DNA of 64,000 nucleotides from Saprospiraceae bacterium (GCA_026993525.1 JALWSS010000086.1:1-64000), one strand, 5' to 3'. Shown: positions 45,622-53,896, numbered from the stretch's first letter. Notes: generated from the sequence alone by a model not told the origin. Numbers and translations: made by a program.

Positions 45622-46493
45622 TGATGGGAAAATCAAGCTCATTGCTCATAGTTTTTTTTGCCTACCTGCTGGCTTTGGTTTGTGGATATTTTACTGCCGA
45701 AATATTGCAACGCGAAGGGTTTGGATTCCTTTGGGCGCTTGCAGTTGCAGACCTCGTTGGCACGTTGGTGGTGTTTGCATTCACATTTGCCTTTGAAAAC
45801 ACCAGCATTTACGATCCGTACTGGAGTGTCATTCCACCATTCATGGCACTTTACTCCGTTAATGATTGGGACTTGCGAAGCACCCTGGTGCTGGCGGTGG
45901 TTTGGCTTTGGGGTATCCGGCTGACCTGCAACTGGGTCAGGCGTTGGAAGGGCTTGCAGGACATTGACTGGCGCTACCGTGACTACGAACAAAAAACCGG
46001 AAAGTGCTTTTGGCTGGTGAGCTTCTCCGGGCTACAACTGGTTCCTACAATCCTTGTTTTTCTGGCATGTATCCCCGTGGTGGTGGGATTGAAGTTTGCC
46101 GAAGGAGATTCTGGAATATTGGGATTAACCGGATTCATGCTGGCAATTTTCGCCATTTGGCTGGCCTGGAAGGCCGACCGGGAATTGTGGGCTTTTCTGA
46201 CGAAAAAAAGAGAAAAATTGGGGGCCGAAGGCCTGTGGTCCATCTGGCGTTTCCCGAATTATATCGGTGAGGTAATGTTCTGGTGGGGGGTATTTTTGAT
46301 TGGAATTGAAGCCAATCCCTCCTTTTTGTGGATGCTCATTGGCCCGCTTTGTATGACGGCCTTGTTTCATTTCATCAGCATGCCAATGATGGAAGAGCGG
46401 CACCGCCGCAAAAGGCCGGAATATTACCAGGAACTCATGCGCCGACCGAGGTGGATTCCTTTGTTTCGTAGTTCAATAAAAGACAAGTGTTAA
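45621..46493 (+). CDS. DUF1295 / steroid-5-alpha-reductase-like membrane protein
   Basis: 290 residues from ATG 45621, which shares one base with the FMO stop. About eight membrane segments. TSIYDPYWSVIPPFMALY, GIRLTCNWVRRWKG and the C-terminal LWSIWRFPNYIGEVMFWWG ... MMEERHRRKRPEYYQEL are the DUF1295 signature, related to isoprenylcysteine methyltransferase and steroid reductases that use NADPH or SAM at the C-terminal motif. Coupling to a monooxygenase suggests joint action on a lipid-like substrate. Confidence 0.82.
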   Translation: MMGKSSSLLIVFFAYLLALVCGYFTAEILQREGFGFLWALAVADLVGTLVVFAFTFAFENTSIYDPYWSVIPPFMALYSVNDWDLRSTLVLAVVWLWGIRLTCNWVRRWKGLQDIDWRYRDYEQKTGKCFWLVSFSGLQLVPTILVFLACIPVVVGLKFAEGDSGILGLTGFMLAIFAIWLAWKADRELWAFLTKKREKLGAEGLWSIWRFPNYIGEVMFWWGVFLIGIEANPSFLWMLIGPLCMTALFHFISMPMMEERHRRKRPEYYQELMRRPRWIPLFRSSIKDKC

Positions 46494-46536
46494 TATCTTA
46501 TCTGAAAAACACATTAGAATCACAAATATAATTCGC

Positions 46537-46544
46537 TATTTTTG
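46537..46544 (+). promoter_or_regulatory. -7 promoter box for parA
   Basis: TATTTTTG, 51 bases before ATG 46595 in an AT-rich leader. Confidence 0.5.
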
Positions 46545-46594
46545 CCACTAATCGTTGCAATTATTGACGATACAAAAACAGGCAAACAAACCAC

Positions 46595-47374
46595 ATGGGA
46601 AAAGTAATCTCATTGCTGAACCACAAAGGCGGTGTCGGAAAAACAACTTCGGTCATTAACATTGGTGCCGGTTTGGCACAGTTGGGAAGAAAAGTTCTTC
46701 TGGTTGACCTCGACCCGCAAGCCAATCTCACCTTATCCCTTGGCATACCCCGCCAACCCGTTACCATTTACGAATGTATGCGTGGGGAGTCCGAACTGGA
46801 ACCCTATCAGTTGAAAGAAAACGTTGACGTGATCATGTCAACGCTTGACCTTTCGGGGGCGGAGTTGGAACTGATCAACGAAGCAGGCCGGGAGTACATC
46901 CTTCGGGAACTGTTTGAGCCCGTAAGGGAGGAATACGACTACATCATCATTGACTGCCCGCCTTCTCTGGGCCTGTTGACGCTGAATGCCCTTGCTGCCA
47001 GTGACTACGTCTACATCCCTCTGCAAACGGAGTTTCTGGCCCTTCAAGGCCTGGCCAAGATCAAACAGGTGATTGACAAGGTGAAATTCCGCCTGAACAG
47101 AAGCCTGGAAATTGGAGGCGTGATCGGAACCATGTACGATGGCAGGAAAATCCTGAACCGCGACGTCATGGAGACCATCAAGAAATACTTTGGGGAGAAG
47201 GTCTTCGATACCCTGATCAGGGACAACGTTGCACTGGCTGAGGCTCCATCGCAACGCAAAGACATCTTTGAGTACAACTCCGCCAGCCTCGGTGCAGAAG
47301 ACTACATGAATTTGTGCAAAGAAATCATTCAACGGGTTGAGGCACCCGTCAATGCTGATGTTTCGGAGGGTTGA
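46595..47374 (+). CDS. parA: ParA/Soj-family partition ATPase
   Basis: 259 residues. The deviant Walker A NHKGGVGKTT carries the ParA signature Lys, DLDPQANLT is Walker A', IIDCPPSLGLLT is Walker B, and GTMYDGRKILNRDV is the usual later motif. It lacks an N-terminal HTH, so it is a Soj/chromosomal or type Ib-like ParA that forms ATP-dependent dimers on DNA and moves a partner complex. The partner is encoded 46 bp downstream. No parS sites could be recognised. Confidence 0.88.
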   Translation: MGKVISLLNHKGGVGKTTSVINIGAGLAQLGRKVLLVDLDPQANLTLSLGIPRQPVTIYECMRGESELEPYQLKENVDVIMSTLDLSGAELELINEAGREYILRELFEPVREEYDYIIIDCPPSLGLLTLNALAASDYVYIPLQTEFLALQGLAKIKQVIDKVKFRLNRSLEIGGVIGTMYDGRKILNRDVMETIKKYFGEKVFDTLIRDNVALAEAPSQRKDIFEYNSASLGAEDYMNLCKEIIQRVEAPVNADVSEG

Positions 47375-47420
47375 CCCCAATTCCCGTGGCATCTGATTCA
47401 CCCAGTAACATCCTTCTGTT

Positions 47421-47963
47421 TTGAGCAAGAAGAAATTTAAACAAGGTCTTGAAAGTGTTTTTACTCCTGATCCTGTGCACGAAAAGGAAGGAAAAGGAAC
47501 GGACTTCCTGACCAACCCCTTTGACCCTGAAAAGCGTAAAAGTGATGCTCCTCCCAAAACGAAAAGGTCTTCCTCCAGAAAAAACTTCACCACCGACCTT
47601 GACTCCCTGCTCCAGGAAGCCCTTCAGGAGACTTTCGACGAACAAGTAGAAATCCGTAAAGAACAGAAAAAGAAGGGGGTTACTGCCAAAGTAAAAGCCT
47701 TCCACAAGCAGACCGCCAAAAAGCGGCCCCTTACCGGTTTGGATCAACTTATCAGACGCACCATTGAAAGCAGTGAAATGAACATTGCTGAAGAAAAGCC
47801 GAATTCAGGCAAGAAAAGGCTGGTGGTCACTTTCGAAAAAGAAAAGGTGGACAAACTGAAAAAAATTGCCAGAATGGAAAAAGCCTATCTCAAAGAAATC
47901 CTGGGCGATCTGGTGTCCAACTTTATCAAAGAGTATGAAAGCAAGAAAGGCTCAATTGATTAA
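47421..47963 (+). CDS. ParA partner protein, non-ParB type with C-terminal RHH-like region
   Basis: 180 residues from a TTG start (SKKKFKQGLESVF), accepted because a KKxFxxGLExLF N-terminus is usual for proteins encoded after ParA in Bacteroidota. The centre is low-complexity and highly basic (KEQKKKGVTAKVKAFHKQTAKKR). The C-terminal KRLVVTFEKEKVDKLKKIARMEKAYLKEILGDLVSNFI looks like a ribbon-helix-helix strand-helix-helix. No ParB CTPase or HTH motifs are present. It probably stimulates ParA and binds DNA or a cargo. It converges on, and overlaps by 12 bp, the next lipoprotein gene. Confidence 0.6.
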   Translation: MSKKKFKQGLESVFTPDPVHEKEGKGTDFLTNPFDPEKRKSDAPPKTKRSSSRKNFTTDLDSLLQEALQETFDEQVEIRKEQKKKGVTAKVKAFHKQTAKKRPLTGLDQLIRRTIESSEMNIAEEKPNSGKKRLVVTFEKEKVDKLKKIARMEKAYLKEILGDLVSNFIKEYESKKGSID

Positions 47964-48332
47964 CATCTTCACGGTATAATCCCGGGGTTTGATATTCTTC
48001 CCAGCTTCGGGGTAAGGATTTACAGACAATACGGACAATTGCCATCCATTAAAAGGTTGGACCAGCGGCCCGTTTTCCCGCCCTCTTCGGATGAACTCCA
48101 GTGTTGTCAGTTTGCCCGGGGTTGTCACTGCAATTTTTATCCTCACCTGGCCTTCCCAAATGCAATCGGTGTAAAGCGGGCAGCGGGAATCCTCCACAAC
48201 TTCGGAAAAAGTCAGTTTCAGGTCTTTTCCTTTCAGTGTAGCGGTCTGGCCTGGAGACAGTTGAAATTCTTCTCCTTCGGCAATGAAAATACCGCCTGCT
48301 TTTTTGCCGCACAGGCATCCGCTGAAAACCAA
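47952..48332 (-). CDS. Small lipoprotein without a clear start codon, abutting the palindromic element
   Basis: The frame encodes a lipoprotein: reading upstream of the tracked TTG at 48332 gives ILPFAGFFPVFLALVFSGC, a complete lipobox signal, but with no ATG or GTG. A CTG or ATC near 48368-48371 would be the start, and the frame then enters the palindromic repeat whose edge is at about 48380. The mature part (LSPGQTATLKGKDLKLTFSEVVEDSRCPLYTDCIWEGQVRI) resembles small secreted beta proteins with a CPxxxxCxWxG motif. The gene may have lost its natural start when the repeat arrived. Confidence 0.5.
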   Translation of the reverse strand: MVFSGCLCGKKAGGIFIAEGEEFQLSPGQTATLKGKDLKLTFSEVVEDSRCPLYTDCIWEGQVRIKIAVTTPGKLTTLEFIRRGRENGPLVQPFNGWQLSVLSVNPYPEAGKNIKPRDYTVKMLIN

Positions 48333-48381
48333 AGCGAGGAAAACCGGAAAAAAACCGGCAAATGGCAGGATAGACTCAAAA

Positions 48382-48462
48382 CGAAGTGGTTTGGGCGGCT
48401 CCGCCGCCCAAACTCCCCATCCACACTGGACGGGAGTGATGAATTATTCCCAAACCACTTCG
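48382..48462 (+). repeat. Palindromic REP/MITE-like element, copy 1
   Basis: Outer arms CGAAGTGGTTTGGG (48382-48395) and CCCAAACCACTTCG (48449-48462) are perfect inverted repeats of 14 bp. Inside are a GGGCGGCtccGCCGCCC hairpin and a second stem ACTCCC ... GGGAGT, giving a cloverleaf-like fold. Shared with 49431 and, inverted, 63930. Confidence 0.85.
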
Positions 48463-48512
48463 AATCGGGTATAGATTTCATGGCTGTAAAAATTTATTGC
48501 CGGCAGCCCGTT

Positions 48513-49277
48513 TCAGGCGCTCTCCAGCGCCAACATTTCGGAGGCGTAAAGGGCCGCACCGATAATGCCGGAATGATTGAACATGGCGGCAGTGGTGACA
48601 GGAGCTTCAATGGTAATGAAGGGTGCAAATTTTTCAAAGTTGTTGCTCACTCCTCCACCGAGAATGATGAGGTCGGGAGATGTGATCCTTTCTATCATGG
48701 CCAGGTACTCGTTGAAGCGGTGGCCAAAGGTGGCCCAGCTCATTTTATACTTCTTGCGTGCGGTGTTGGATACATAGTGCTCCGCAATCATGCCGTGCAG
48801 GTTGGCGTGGCCAAACTCGGTATTCCTTACCAGGTGTCCGTCGGTAAACAATGCTGAGCCCAGGCCGGTACCAATGGTAATCAGGATGACATTGCCTTTT
48901 ACGCCTTTTCCTTTGCCAAAGCGCATCTCGCTCAGCCCGGCAGCGTCAGCATCGTTGGTGACGATGAAGCGCCGGCCGGTTTTTTGAGACAAAAGCGCTT
49001 CAATGTCGGTTCCTTTCCAGGCAGGATGGATATTGGCAGCGCTGTAAGCAACGCCGTTTTTGATGACAGCCGGAAAACCGCACCCGATCAGTTCCCCGTC
49101 GTATCCAATTTCTTCGATCAGCTGCTCTACCACCTGTGCCACTGCCTCAGGTGTGGAGGGGTGCGGGGTTTTGATCTTTACCCTCTCCGTCAGCAATTGA
49201 CCGATCTCCGTATCTACTATTGCTCCCTTGATACCTGATCCTCCAATGTCTATTCCCAGGATATTCGATAAAGACAT
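48513..49277 (-). CDS. ppgK: Polyphosphate glucokinase-like ROK kinase
   Basis: 254 residues. [15 protein letters not shown] is the phosphate-binding start typical of the polyphosphate/ATP glucokinase branch of the ROK family; [26 protein letters not shown] (catalytic Asp) and [14 protein letters not shown] follow in order. The ROK zinc motif is absent, as expected for this branch. It phosphorylates glucose with polyphosphate (or ATP) to feed glycolysis. It stands alone between two copies of the palindromic element. Confidence 0.85.
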   Translation of the reverse strand: MSLSNILGIDIGGSGIKGAIVDTEIGQLLTERVKIKTPHPSTPEAVAQVVEQLIEEIGYDGELIGCGFPAVIKNGVAYSAANIHPAWKGTDIEALLSQKTGRRFIVTNDADAAGLSEMRFGKGKGVKGNVILITIGTGLGSALFTDGHLVRNTEFGHANLHGMIAEHYVSNTARKKYKMSWATFGHRFNEYLAMIERITSPDLIILGGGVSNNFEKFAPFITIEAPVTTAAMFNHSGIIGAALYASEMLALESA

Positions 49278-49618
49278 AAGCTGTGTTCAATTGTGTGGGG
49301 CTCTTTAAAAACGGATCATCTCTAAAAAACCTCTCACCCATGTTGTTCATAAAACCCCATCACAGGTTTAAGGGCTCCAGAATGGGCACCCTGGCCTTCT
49401 GGTCAATTGAAAATGGGGATATACTCAAAACGAAGTGGTTTGGGCGGCGATCCCGTCCCGAAGGCTTTCGGGATTCGGGACCCAAACTCCCCATCCACAC
49501 TGGACGGGAGTGATGAATTATTCCCAAACCACTTCGGATCGGGGATAGCAAGGTGGTTTTATTGGCAGGACGGATTGAGAAGATATGGGGCAAAATAACA
49601 CCACTGAGGGTTAAAATC
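49278..49618. other. Spacer carrying palindromic element copy 2
   Basis: 340 bases without a gene between the glucokinase start and the cyclophilin stop. Its main content is the repeat at 49431-49536; the frames in this area are shadows of the palindrome. Confidence 0.6.
49431..49536 (+). repeat. Palindromic REP/MITE-like element, copy 2
   Basis: The same 14-bp arms as copy 1, but the first inner arm is replaced by a longer hairpin (tcccgaaggctttcggga), making it 106 bp. The second inner half, cccaaactccccatccacactggacgggagtgatgaattattccc, is identical to copy 1. Confidence 0.85.
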
Positions 49619-50503
49619 CTACTTAATTACCCTGACTTTCATCTTCACATCTTTTTTGGGACGGTCGCCGGGGTTGGTCTCTACGGAAGCAATTTTATCA
49701 ATGACCTCCAGGCCTTTGATCACTTTGCCGAAAACCGTGTAATCACCGTCCAGGAAGGGGGTGCCGCCAATGGTTTTATAGGCTTCGCGTTGTTCCCGGG
49801 TGTACCTGAAACCTTTTCGTGATTCAACGGTGGCAAGTTCTTCGTCGGAAAATGTTTTTCCCTGAACGATGTAGAACTGCGATCCGGAGGAGCGTTTCTC
49901 CGGGTTCACCGCATCCCCTTGCCGCGCAGCGGCGATGGCCCCTTTGACGTGGTACAGGCTATCAACGAACTCTGCCGGGATGGTGTAGCCCGGTCCGCCG
50001 GTTCCGATTCTGGCCCCGGGTTGTGGATTCCTGGAGAGGGGGTCGCCGCCCTGGATCATAAAACCCTTGATGACCCGGTGAAACAGGGTTCCGTCGTAAA
50101 AGCCCTCTTCGGCAAGTTTGATGAAATTGTCCCGGTGTTGTGGTGTTGCATTCGACAACTGAATGGTCATGGTACCGTATTCTGTTTCAATCTCTACGAG
50201 GCATTCGGTGGGCGCTGTGATCATGATTCTTTGTTCTGAAGTGGTTGATTTCTTGCCTTGGATGGCGGTGAGTTTCACCGCATAGTTGCCTGATGATTTG
50301 TATTCGTGAACGGGGTTGGGGGCTGAACTTTTGGCGCCGTCACCGAAATCCCACTCATACGATTCTGCATTTTTTGAAGCATTCAAAAAAATGACGGCCG
50401 CAGGCGCCTGGTTCTTTTCCAGTTGATAGGTGAAATTCGCGATGGGCTTGCTGCAGGAAGCCAGAAAAAAACTCAACAGAAAGGCAGTTGTGTAAACTCT
50501 CAT
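49619..50503 (-). CDS. Cyclophilin-type peptidyl-prolyl isomerase lipoprotein with PKD domain
   Basis: 294 residues. Lipoprotein signal (LLSFFLASC), a PKD domain (residues ~25-95, YEWDFGDGAKSSAPNPVHEY) and a cyclophilin domain: DNFIKLAEEGFYDGTLFHRVIKGFMIQGGDP, GSQFYIVQG and YTVFGKVIKGLEVIDKIAS. An inserted loop (ATVESRKGFRYTREQREAYK) is shared with the neighbour at 50566. It assists folding of exported proteins. The PKD extension suggests binding to a surface protein or glycan. Second of two tandem cyclophilin genes, separated by a terminator. Confidence 0.88.
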   Translation of the reverse strand: MRVYTTAFLLSFFLASCSKPIANFTYQLEKNQAPAAVIFLNASKNAESYEWDFGDGAKSSAPNPVHEYKSSGNYAVKLTAIQGKKSTTSEQRIMITAPTECLVEIETEYGTMTIQLSNATPQHRDNFIKLAEEGFYDGTLFHRVIKGFMIQGGDPLSRNPQPGARIGTGGPGYTIPAEFVDSLYHVKGAIAAARQGDAVNPEKRSSGSQFYIVQGKTFSDEELATVESRKGFRYTREQREAYKTIGGTPFLDGDYTVFGKVIKGLEVIDKIASVETNPGDRPKKDVKMKVRVIK

Positions 50504-50524
50504 AATTCAATTTGGATAATTAAA

Positions 50525-50553
50525 GAGAGCTGCTTTGGCGCAAAGCAGCTCTC
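50525..50553 (-). terminator. Terminator between the two cyclophilin genes
   Basis: GAGAGCTGCTTTG / CAAAGCAGCTCTC, a perfect 13-bp stem with a 3-base loop, followed on the minus strand by TTTAATTA. It lies just after the stop of the 50566 gene. Confidence 0.75.
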
Positions 50554-50565
50554 CCGGCGCATCTC

Positions 50566-51231
50566 TTACTGGATACTGATCTTCATTTTTACATCCCTTT
50601 GAGGGCGGTCAAACTGATCTTTGGGAAGGTTGGCGATCTTATCCACCACGTCCATGCCCTCGATCACTTCGCCAAAGACGGTGTAGTCGTTGTCGAGGAA
50701 GGGGGCTCCGCCTTCTGTCAGGTAGCGCTGGCGCTGTTCGGGGGTGTACTTGATGCCTTTCTGCTGCTCGATTTGCTGGAGCTGGGCTTCCTGGAGGGGG
50801 CCGGCCTGTACGATGTAAAACTGACAGCCGGAAGATTTCTTTTCAGGGTTTGCCGGCCCGCCCAGTCTGGCGGCGGCAACGGTTCCCCTGAAGTGGAGTG
50901 CTCCGATTTCAGCGTCGATTTGGTAACCGGGGCCACCGGCACCCAGGCGCTGGCCGGGAGCTGCGTTCTTTGAGTCGGGGTCGCCACCCTGGATCATGAA
51001 ACCCGGGATGACCCGGTGAAACAAAGTGCCATCGTAATAGCCTTCTTTGGCAAGTTTGAGGAAATTCTCTTTGTGTTTGGGGGTGGAATCGTAAAGCTTG
51101 AATTTGATGGTACCCAGATCGGTTTCAATTACGGCTATGGGTTCATCACTTTGTGATTTTTGGTCGCAAGCGCTGAAAGAAGTTACTGCAATCAGCAGCA
51201 CCAGCACTGAGAAAAAATGAATAGATTTCAT
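50566..51231 (-). CDS. Cyclophilin-type peptidyl-prolyl isomerase lipoprotein
   Basis: 221 residues with a lipoprotein signal (VLLIAVTSFSAC) and one cyclophilin domain (GYYDGTLFHRVIPGFMIQGGDP, SSGCQFYIVQAG, YTVFGEVIEGMDVVDKIAN). It carries the same ~30-residue loop (LQQIEQQKGIKYTPEQRQRY) as the following paralogue, so the pair arose by duplication, with the other copy gaining the PKD domain. It catalyses prolyl isomerisation in the periplasm. Confidence 0.9.
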   Translation of the reverse strand: MKSIHFFSVLVLLIAVTSFSACDQKSQSDEPIAVIETDLGTIKFKLYDSTPKHKENFLKLAKEGYYDGTLFHRVIPGFMIQGGDPDSKNAAPGQRLGAGGPGYQIDAEIGALHFRGTVAAARLGGPANPEKKSSGCQFYIVQAGPLQEAQLQQIEQQKGIKYTPEQRQRYLTEGGAPFLDNDYTVFGEVIEGMDVVDKIANLPKDQFDRPQRDVKMKISIQ

Positions 51232-51246
51232 GATATCAGATTCGGT

Positions 51247-51633
51247 TTAGTTATTTGATGTGTTGTTGCCCAGTGGCAAACCGGTCTCTTTTTCCCAATC
51301 TCTGAAATACTGGATGACCTTGGTTTTGAGATAGACTTCCTGCTCTTTAACGCCTTTTTTGCGGTAGGGCTTCAGCGCTTCAAAATGCGGCCAACCGTCT
51401 GCATCCCTTCCGGCAAATTGGTAATAACCATCGTAACTGAGCAAGCGGCAAACGGCGATGTGCATCAGGTCTTGCTTTTCTTCTTTGGTAAAGTTGGTTT
51501 TCCAGCGCCCCAGTTCCTGAACTCCGATCAGGAAAAGGATGGCATTCAAATCTGGCAGGGTGTGCTTGTTGAAAGCCTTTTTTACAAAGTGCCTGACCTG
51601 CAACCATTCAAAATCCAGTTCCCAATCTTCCAT
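51247..51633 (-). CDS. Conserved-type hypothetical cytosolic protein
   Basis: 128 residues from ATG 51633 (MEDWELDFEWLQVRHFV). The tracked start lies far upstream inside the permease gene's antisense. Predicted all-helical: FNKHTLPDLNAILFLIGVQELG, TKEEKQDLMHIAVCRLLSYDGYY. No signal peptide or membrane segment. No family name recognised. It sits on the same strand 15 bp upstream of the cyclophilin gene and ~80 bp after the permease, so it may be part of one unit. Confidence 0.65.
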   Translation of the reverse strand: MEDWELDFEWLQVRHFVKKAFNKHTLPDLNAILFLIGVQELGRWKTNFTKEEKQDLMHIAVCRLLSYDGYYQFAGRDADGWPHFEALKPYRKKGVKEQEVYLKTKVIQYFRDWEKETGLPLGNNTSNN

Positions 51634-51716
51634 GATCAATAGGCATTGTGCCGTTTTTTGAAGACGGCAAAGATAGCGCCCCCTGCCCTGGATGTTATCG
51701 GCTATTTGCAAAAAAG

Positions 51717-52967
51717 CTATTCTTCCCGGATGAGTGCTGAAATGCGCCGGGCCCTCATGGCTGCCGGCAAAGAGGCTGCCATTCCGATGATGAACACCAC
51801 AATGGCCACCGCCACCACATCCGCCGGCCGCATGCTGATGGGGTAGGCATCCACGACGAAGCCTTCGGGAATGGGCACCAGGCCGTAATTGACCTGAAGA
51901 AAGTACAAAAGCATGGCCAGTGCCAGACCTGCCCCCAATCCCAGCATGCACAACAGAAAACCTTCCGAAAGAAAGATGTTCTTCACCTGCTTGTCAGTGC
52001 TGCCCATGCTTTTCAAAATGGCAATGTCTCTTTTCTTCTCAATGACGATCATCCACAGCGCCCCGATCATGTTGAACGCCACCAGTACCAAAGTCAGGCT
52101 CAGAATGGCAAAGCTCATCCACTTCTCGATGTTCATCAGTTTCAAAAAGGATTCATCCTGCTGGTAGCGGTCTTTTACCTCAAAACCCGGCCCCATGATG
52201 GACCTGATTTTTTCCATGGCAGCAGGGGTGTCGGCCCCGTCCTCGAGGCGGATTTCCAATGCGCTGACCTCGTTTTGGCCGGCGGCCAGAATTTCCCGGG
52301 CAAACCCGAGGCTGACGAGTACATACTGGTTGTCAAAATCCTGTTGGATTCTGAAAGTACCCACCGGATAAACGAATCTCTTGCGGAAGGGCTGGCTCAT
52401 CATTCCACCCTGCTGCCGGGCCATGTACACGGCCATGGGCTCAAAAGGGTCGTCAATATTGACAGAGAGCTTGTTGCGCATTCCCCCGCCCAAAACGGCC
52501 AGCCAACGCCTGCCATCTTTGAGACGATAAATCCCCTCAAAAATCGTGGAGTCTATTCCGGTAATCTCGTCGTAAAGGCTGTCCACCCCTTTCAGAATGC
52601 CAAAGTCCTGGCTGCGGTCGTATTCAAAAAATGCTACTTCTTCCAGGCTTCGGGACACACAGACGACCTCTTCCAGCGAATCTATGCGGGCCAGCAATTC
52701 GGGATCCGCATCAAATGTTTTTCCTTCGGCAACGGTCACTTTCACGTCCGGATTGAACTTGCTGAACAAGCTGAGGATCAGGTCTTCAAACCCGTTGAAA
52801 ACGCTCAGCACCAGAATCAAAGCCGCGGTGCCAATGCTGATGCCCAACACCGAAATGCCGGTAATGATATTGATGGCGTTGGTGCTTTTCTTCGCAACCA
52901 GGTAGCGATAGGCTATTTTGAGGGGAAGCAGTTTCAATCGGAAAATATTTGAGATGAGGTCTGGCAT
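51717..52967 (-). CDS. LolC/LolE-type ABC transporter permease
   Basis: About 416 residues; the ATG at 52967 is used, but a TTG at ~52919 (LKLLPLKIAYRYLVAKK) is closer to where family members start. Four membrane segments with a large periplasmic domain between the first and second, and FtsX-like C-terminal segments (VIEKKRDIAILKSMGSTDKQVKNIFL). STNAINIITGISVLGISIGTA is the LolC/E N-terminal signature. It releases lipoproteins from the inner membrane with the LolD ATPase, which is not encoded here. Confidence 0.85.
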   Translation of the reverse strand: MPDLISNIFRLKLLPLKIAYRYLVAKKSTNAINIITGISVLGISIGTAALILVLSVFNGFEDLILSLFSKFNPDVKVTVAEGKTFDADPELLARIDSLEEVVCVSRSLEEVAFFEYDRSQDFGILKGVDSLYDEITGIDSTIFEGIYRLKDGRRWLAVLGGGMRNKLSVNIDDPFEPMAVYMARQQGGMMSQPFRKRFVYPVGTFRIQQDFDNQYVLVSLGFAREILAAGQNEVSALEIRLEDGADTPAAMEKIRSIMGPGFEVKDRYQQDESFLKLMNIEKWMSFAILSLTLVLVAFNMIGALWMIVIEKKRDIAILKSMGSTDKQVKNIFLSEGFLLCMLGLGAGLALAMLLYFLQVNYGLVPIPEGFVVDAYPISMRPADVVAVAIVVFIIGMAASLPAAMRARRISALIREE

Positions 52968-52978
52968 GTGGCCGGTGG

Positions 52979-52986
52979 CAAAGTTA
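52979..52986 (-). promoter_or_regulatory. -7 promoter box for the LolC/E-type permease
   Basis: Minus-strand TAACTTTG only 12 bases before ATG 52967. This leaves almost no leader for that ATG and supports a start further downstream (TTG ~52919). Confidence 0.45.
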
Positions 52987-53010
52987 GACAAAAAGGAAAG
53001 CCCAAAAGCT

Positions 53011-53018
53011 TAGATTTG
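53011..53018 (+). promoter_or_regulatory. -7 promoter box for the LOG-family gene
   Basis: TAGATTTG, 69 bases before ATG 53087, back to back with the minus-strand box at 52979. Confidence 0.45.
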
Positions 53019-53086
53019 CCTGCCGGCAAAGAGCCCGGTGACTTCCCTGAACGGTGTTTTCCGAAGGCAGATTAAAATCATCCCTC

Positions 53087-53833
53087 ATGGTAAAAGACAA
53101 AAGCGGCGCCTTTCCCATCCTCGATCCAAAAGAAACCCAGTACCTGGAGGGGCCCAAAAGCCGAAGTACCGAATTGCTGTTCACCTTTCGGGTTCTGTGG
53201 GAATTCCTCAAGGGCTTCAGAGCCCTGCATTTTGTCGGACCCTGCATCACGGTTTTCGGATCTGCCAGGTTCAGGGAAGGGCATCGTTATTACGAAAAAG
53301 CCCGGGAGGTGGGGGCAGCCATCGCCAGACTCGGCTTCACAACCATGACCGGCGGCGGACCGGGCGTAATGGAGGCCGCCAACCGGGGTGCCAGGGAGGC
53401 TGGCGGCAAGTCGGTGGGATGCAACATCGTCTTGCCTTTTGAACAGAAACCCAACCCCTACCTGGACCGATGGGTCAGCATTCGCTACTTTTTCGTCAGA
53501 AAGGTGATGCTGCTGAAGTATTCGTACGCCTTTGTGGTGTTGCCCGGTGGCTGGGGCACCATGGACGAGATGTTTGAGACGCTGACCCTGGTGCAAACAA
53601 AGGTCATCCAGCGTTTTCCCGTCGTGCTCATCGGCACCGATTACTACGGTGAACTGATGGAATATCTCCGCTTCATGGCGAACCAGAAAACCATCTCACC
53701 CGATGACCTGAAGCTCGTCAAACTCACTGACTCCGTTGACGAGGCAATGGGCCACATAGCGGAATACATTTCAGATCATTACAAAGTCAGGAAACGCAGC
53801 CCGGCCCTGTGGTGGTTGATGGAAAAGGTGTAA
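53087..53833 (+). CDS. LOG-family (TIGR00730-like) Rossmann-fold protein
   Basis: 248 residues from ATG 53087. GGGPGVMEAANRGAREAGG and PGGWGTMDEMFETLTLVQ are the two hallmark motifs of LONELY GUY/lysine-decarboxylase-like proteins, which mostly act as nucleoside 5'-monophosphate phosphoribohydrolases (for example PpnN or cytokinin-activating LOG). The older name 'lysine decarboxylase' is misleading. The N-terminal ~50 residues are an extension. Cytosolic. Confidence 0.85.
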   Translation: MVKDKSGAFPILDPKETQYLEGPKSRSTELLFTFRVLWEFLKGFRALHFVGPCITVFGSARFREGHRYYEKAREVGAAIARLGFTTMTGGGPGVMEAANRGAREAGGKSVGCNIVLPFEQKPNPYLDRWVSIRYFFVRKVMLLKYSYAFVVLPGGWGTMDEMFETLTLVQTKVIQRFPVVLIGTDYYGELMEYLRFMANQKTISPDDLKLVKLTDSVDEAMGHIAEYISDHYKVRKRSPALWWLMEKV

Positions 53834-53850
53834 ATCTGACAGCCGGTCGT

Positions 53851-53858
53851 TACATTTG
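53851..53858 (+). promoter_or_regulatory. -7 promoter box for the 53897 membrane protein
   Basis: TACATTTG, 39 bases before ATG 53897. Confidence 0.5.
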
Positions 53859-53896
53859 CATCCTTTGCCTCTCATTGTTCACTAAAACTCACCACT

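Noticed and set aside
53087-53833. Lysine decarboxylase annotation for the Rossmann protein
   Set aside because: PGGxGTxxE and GGGPGVM motifs belong to LOG-type phosphoribohydrolases; no PLP site exists.
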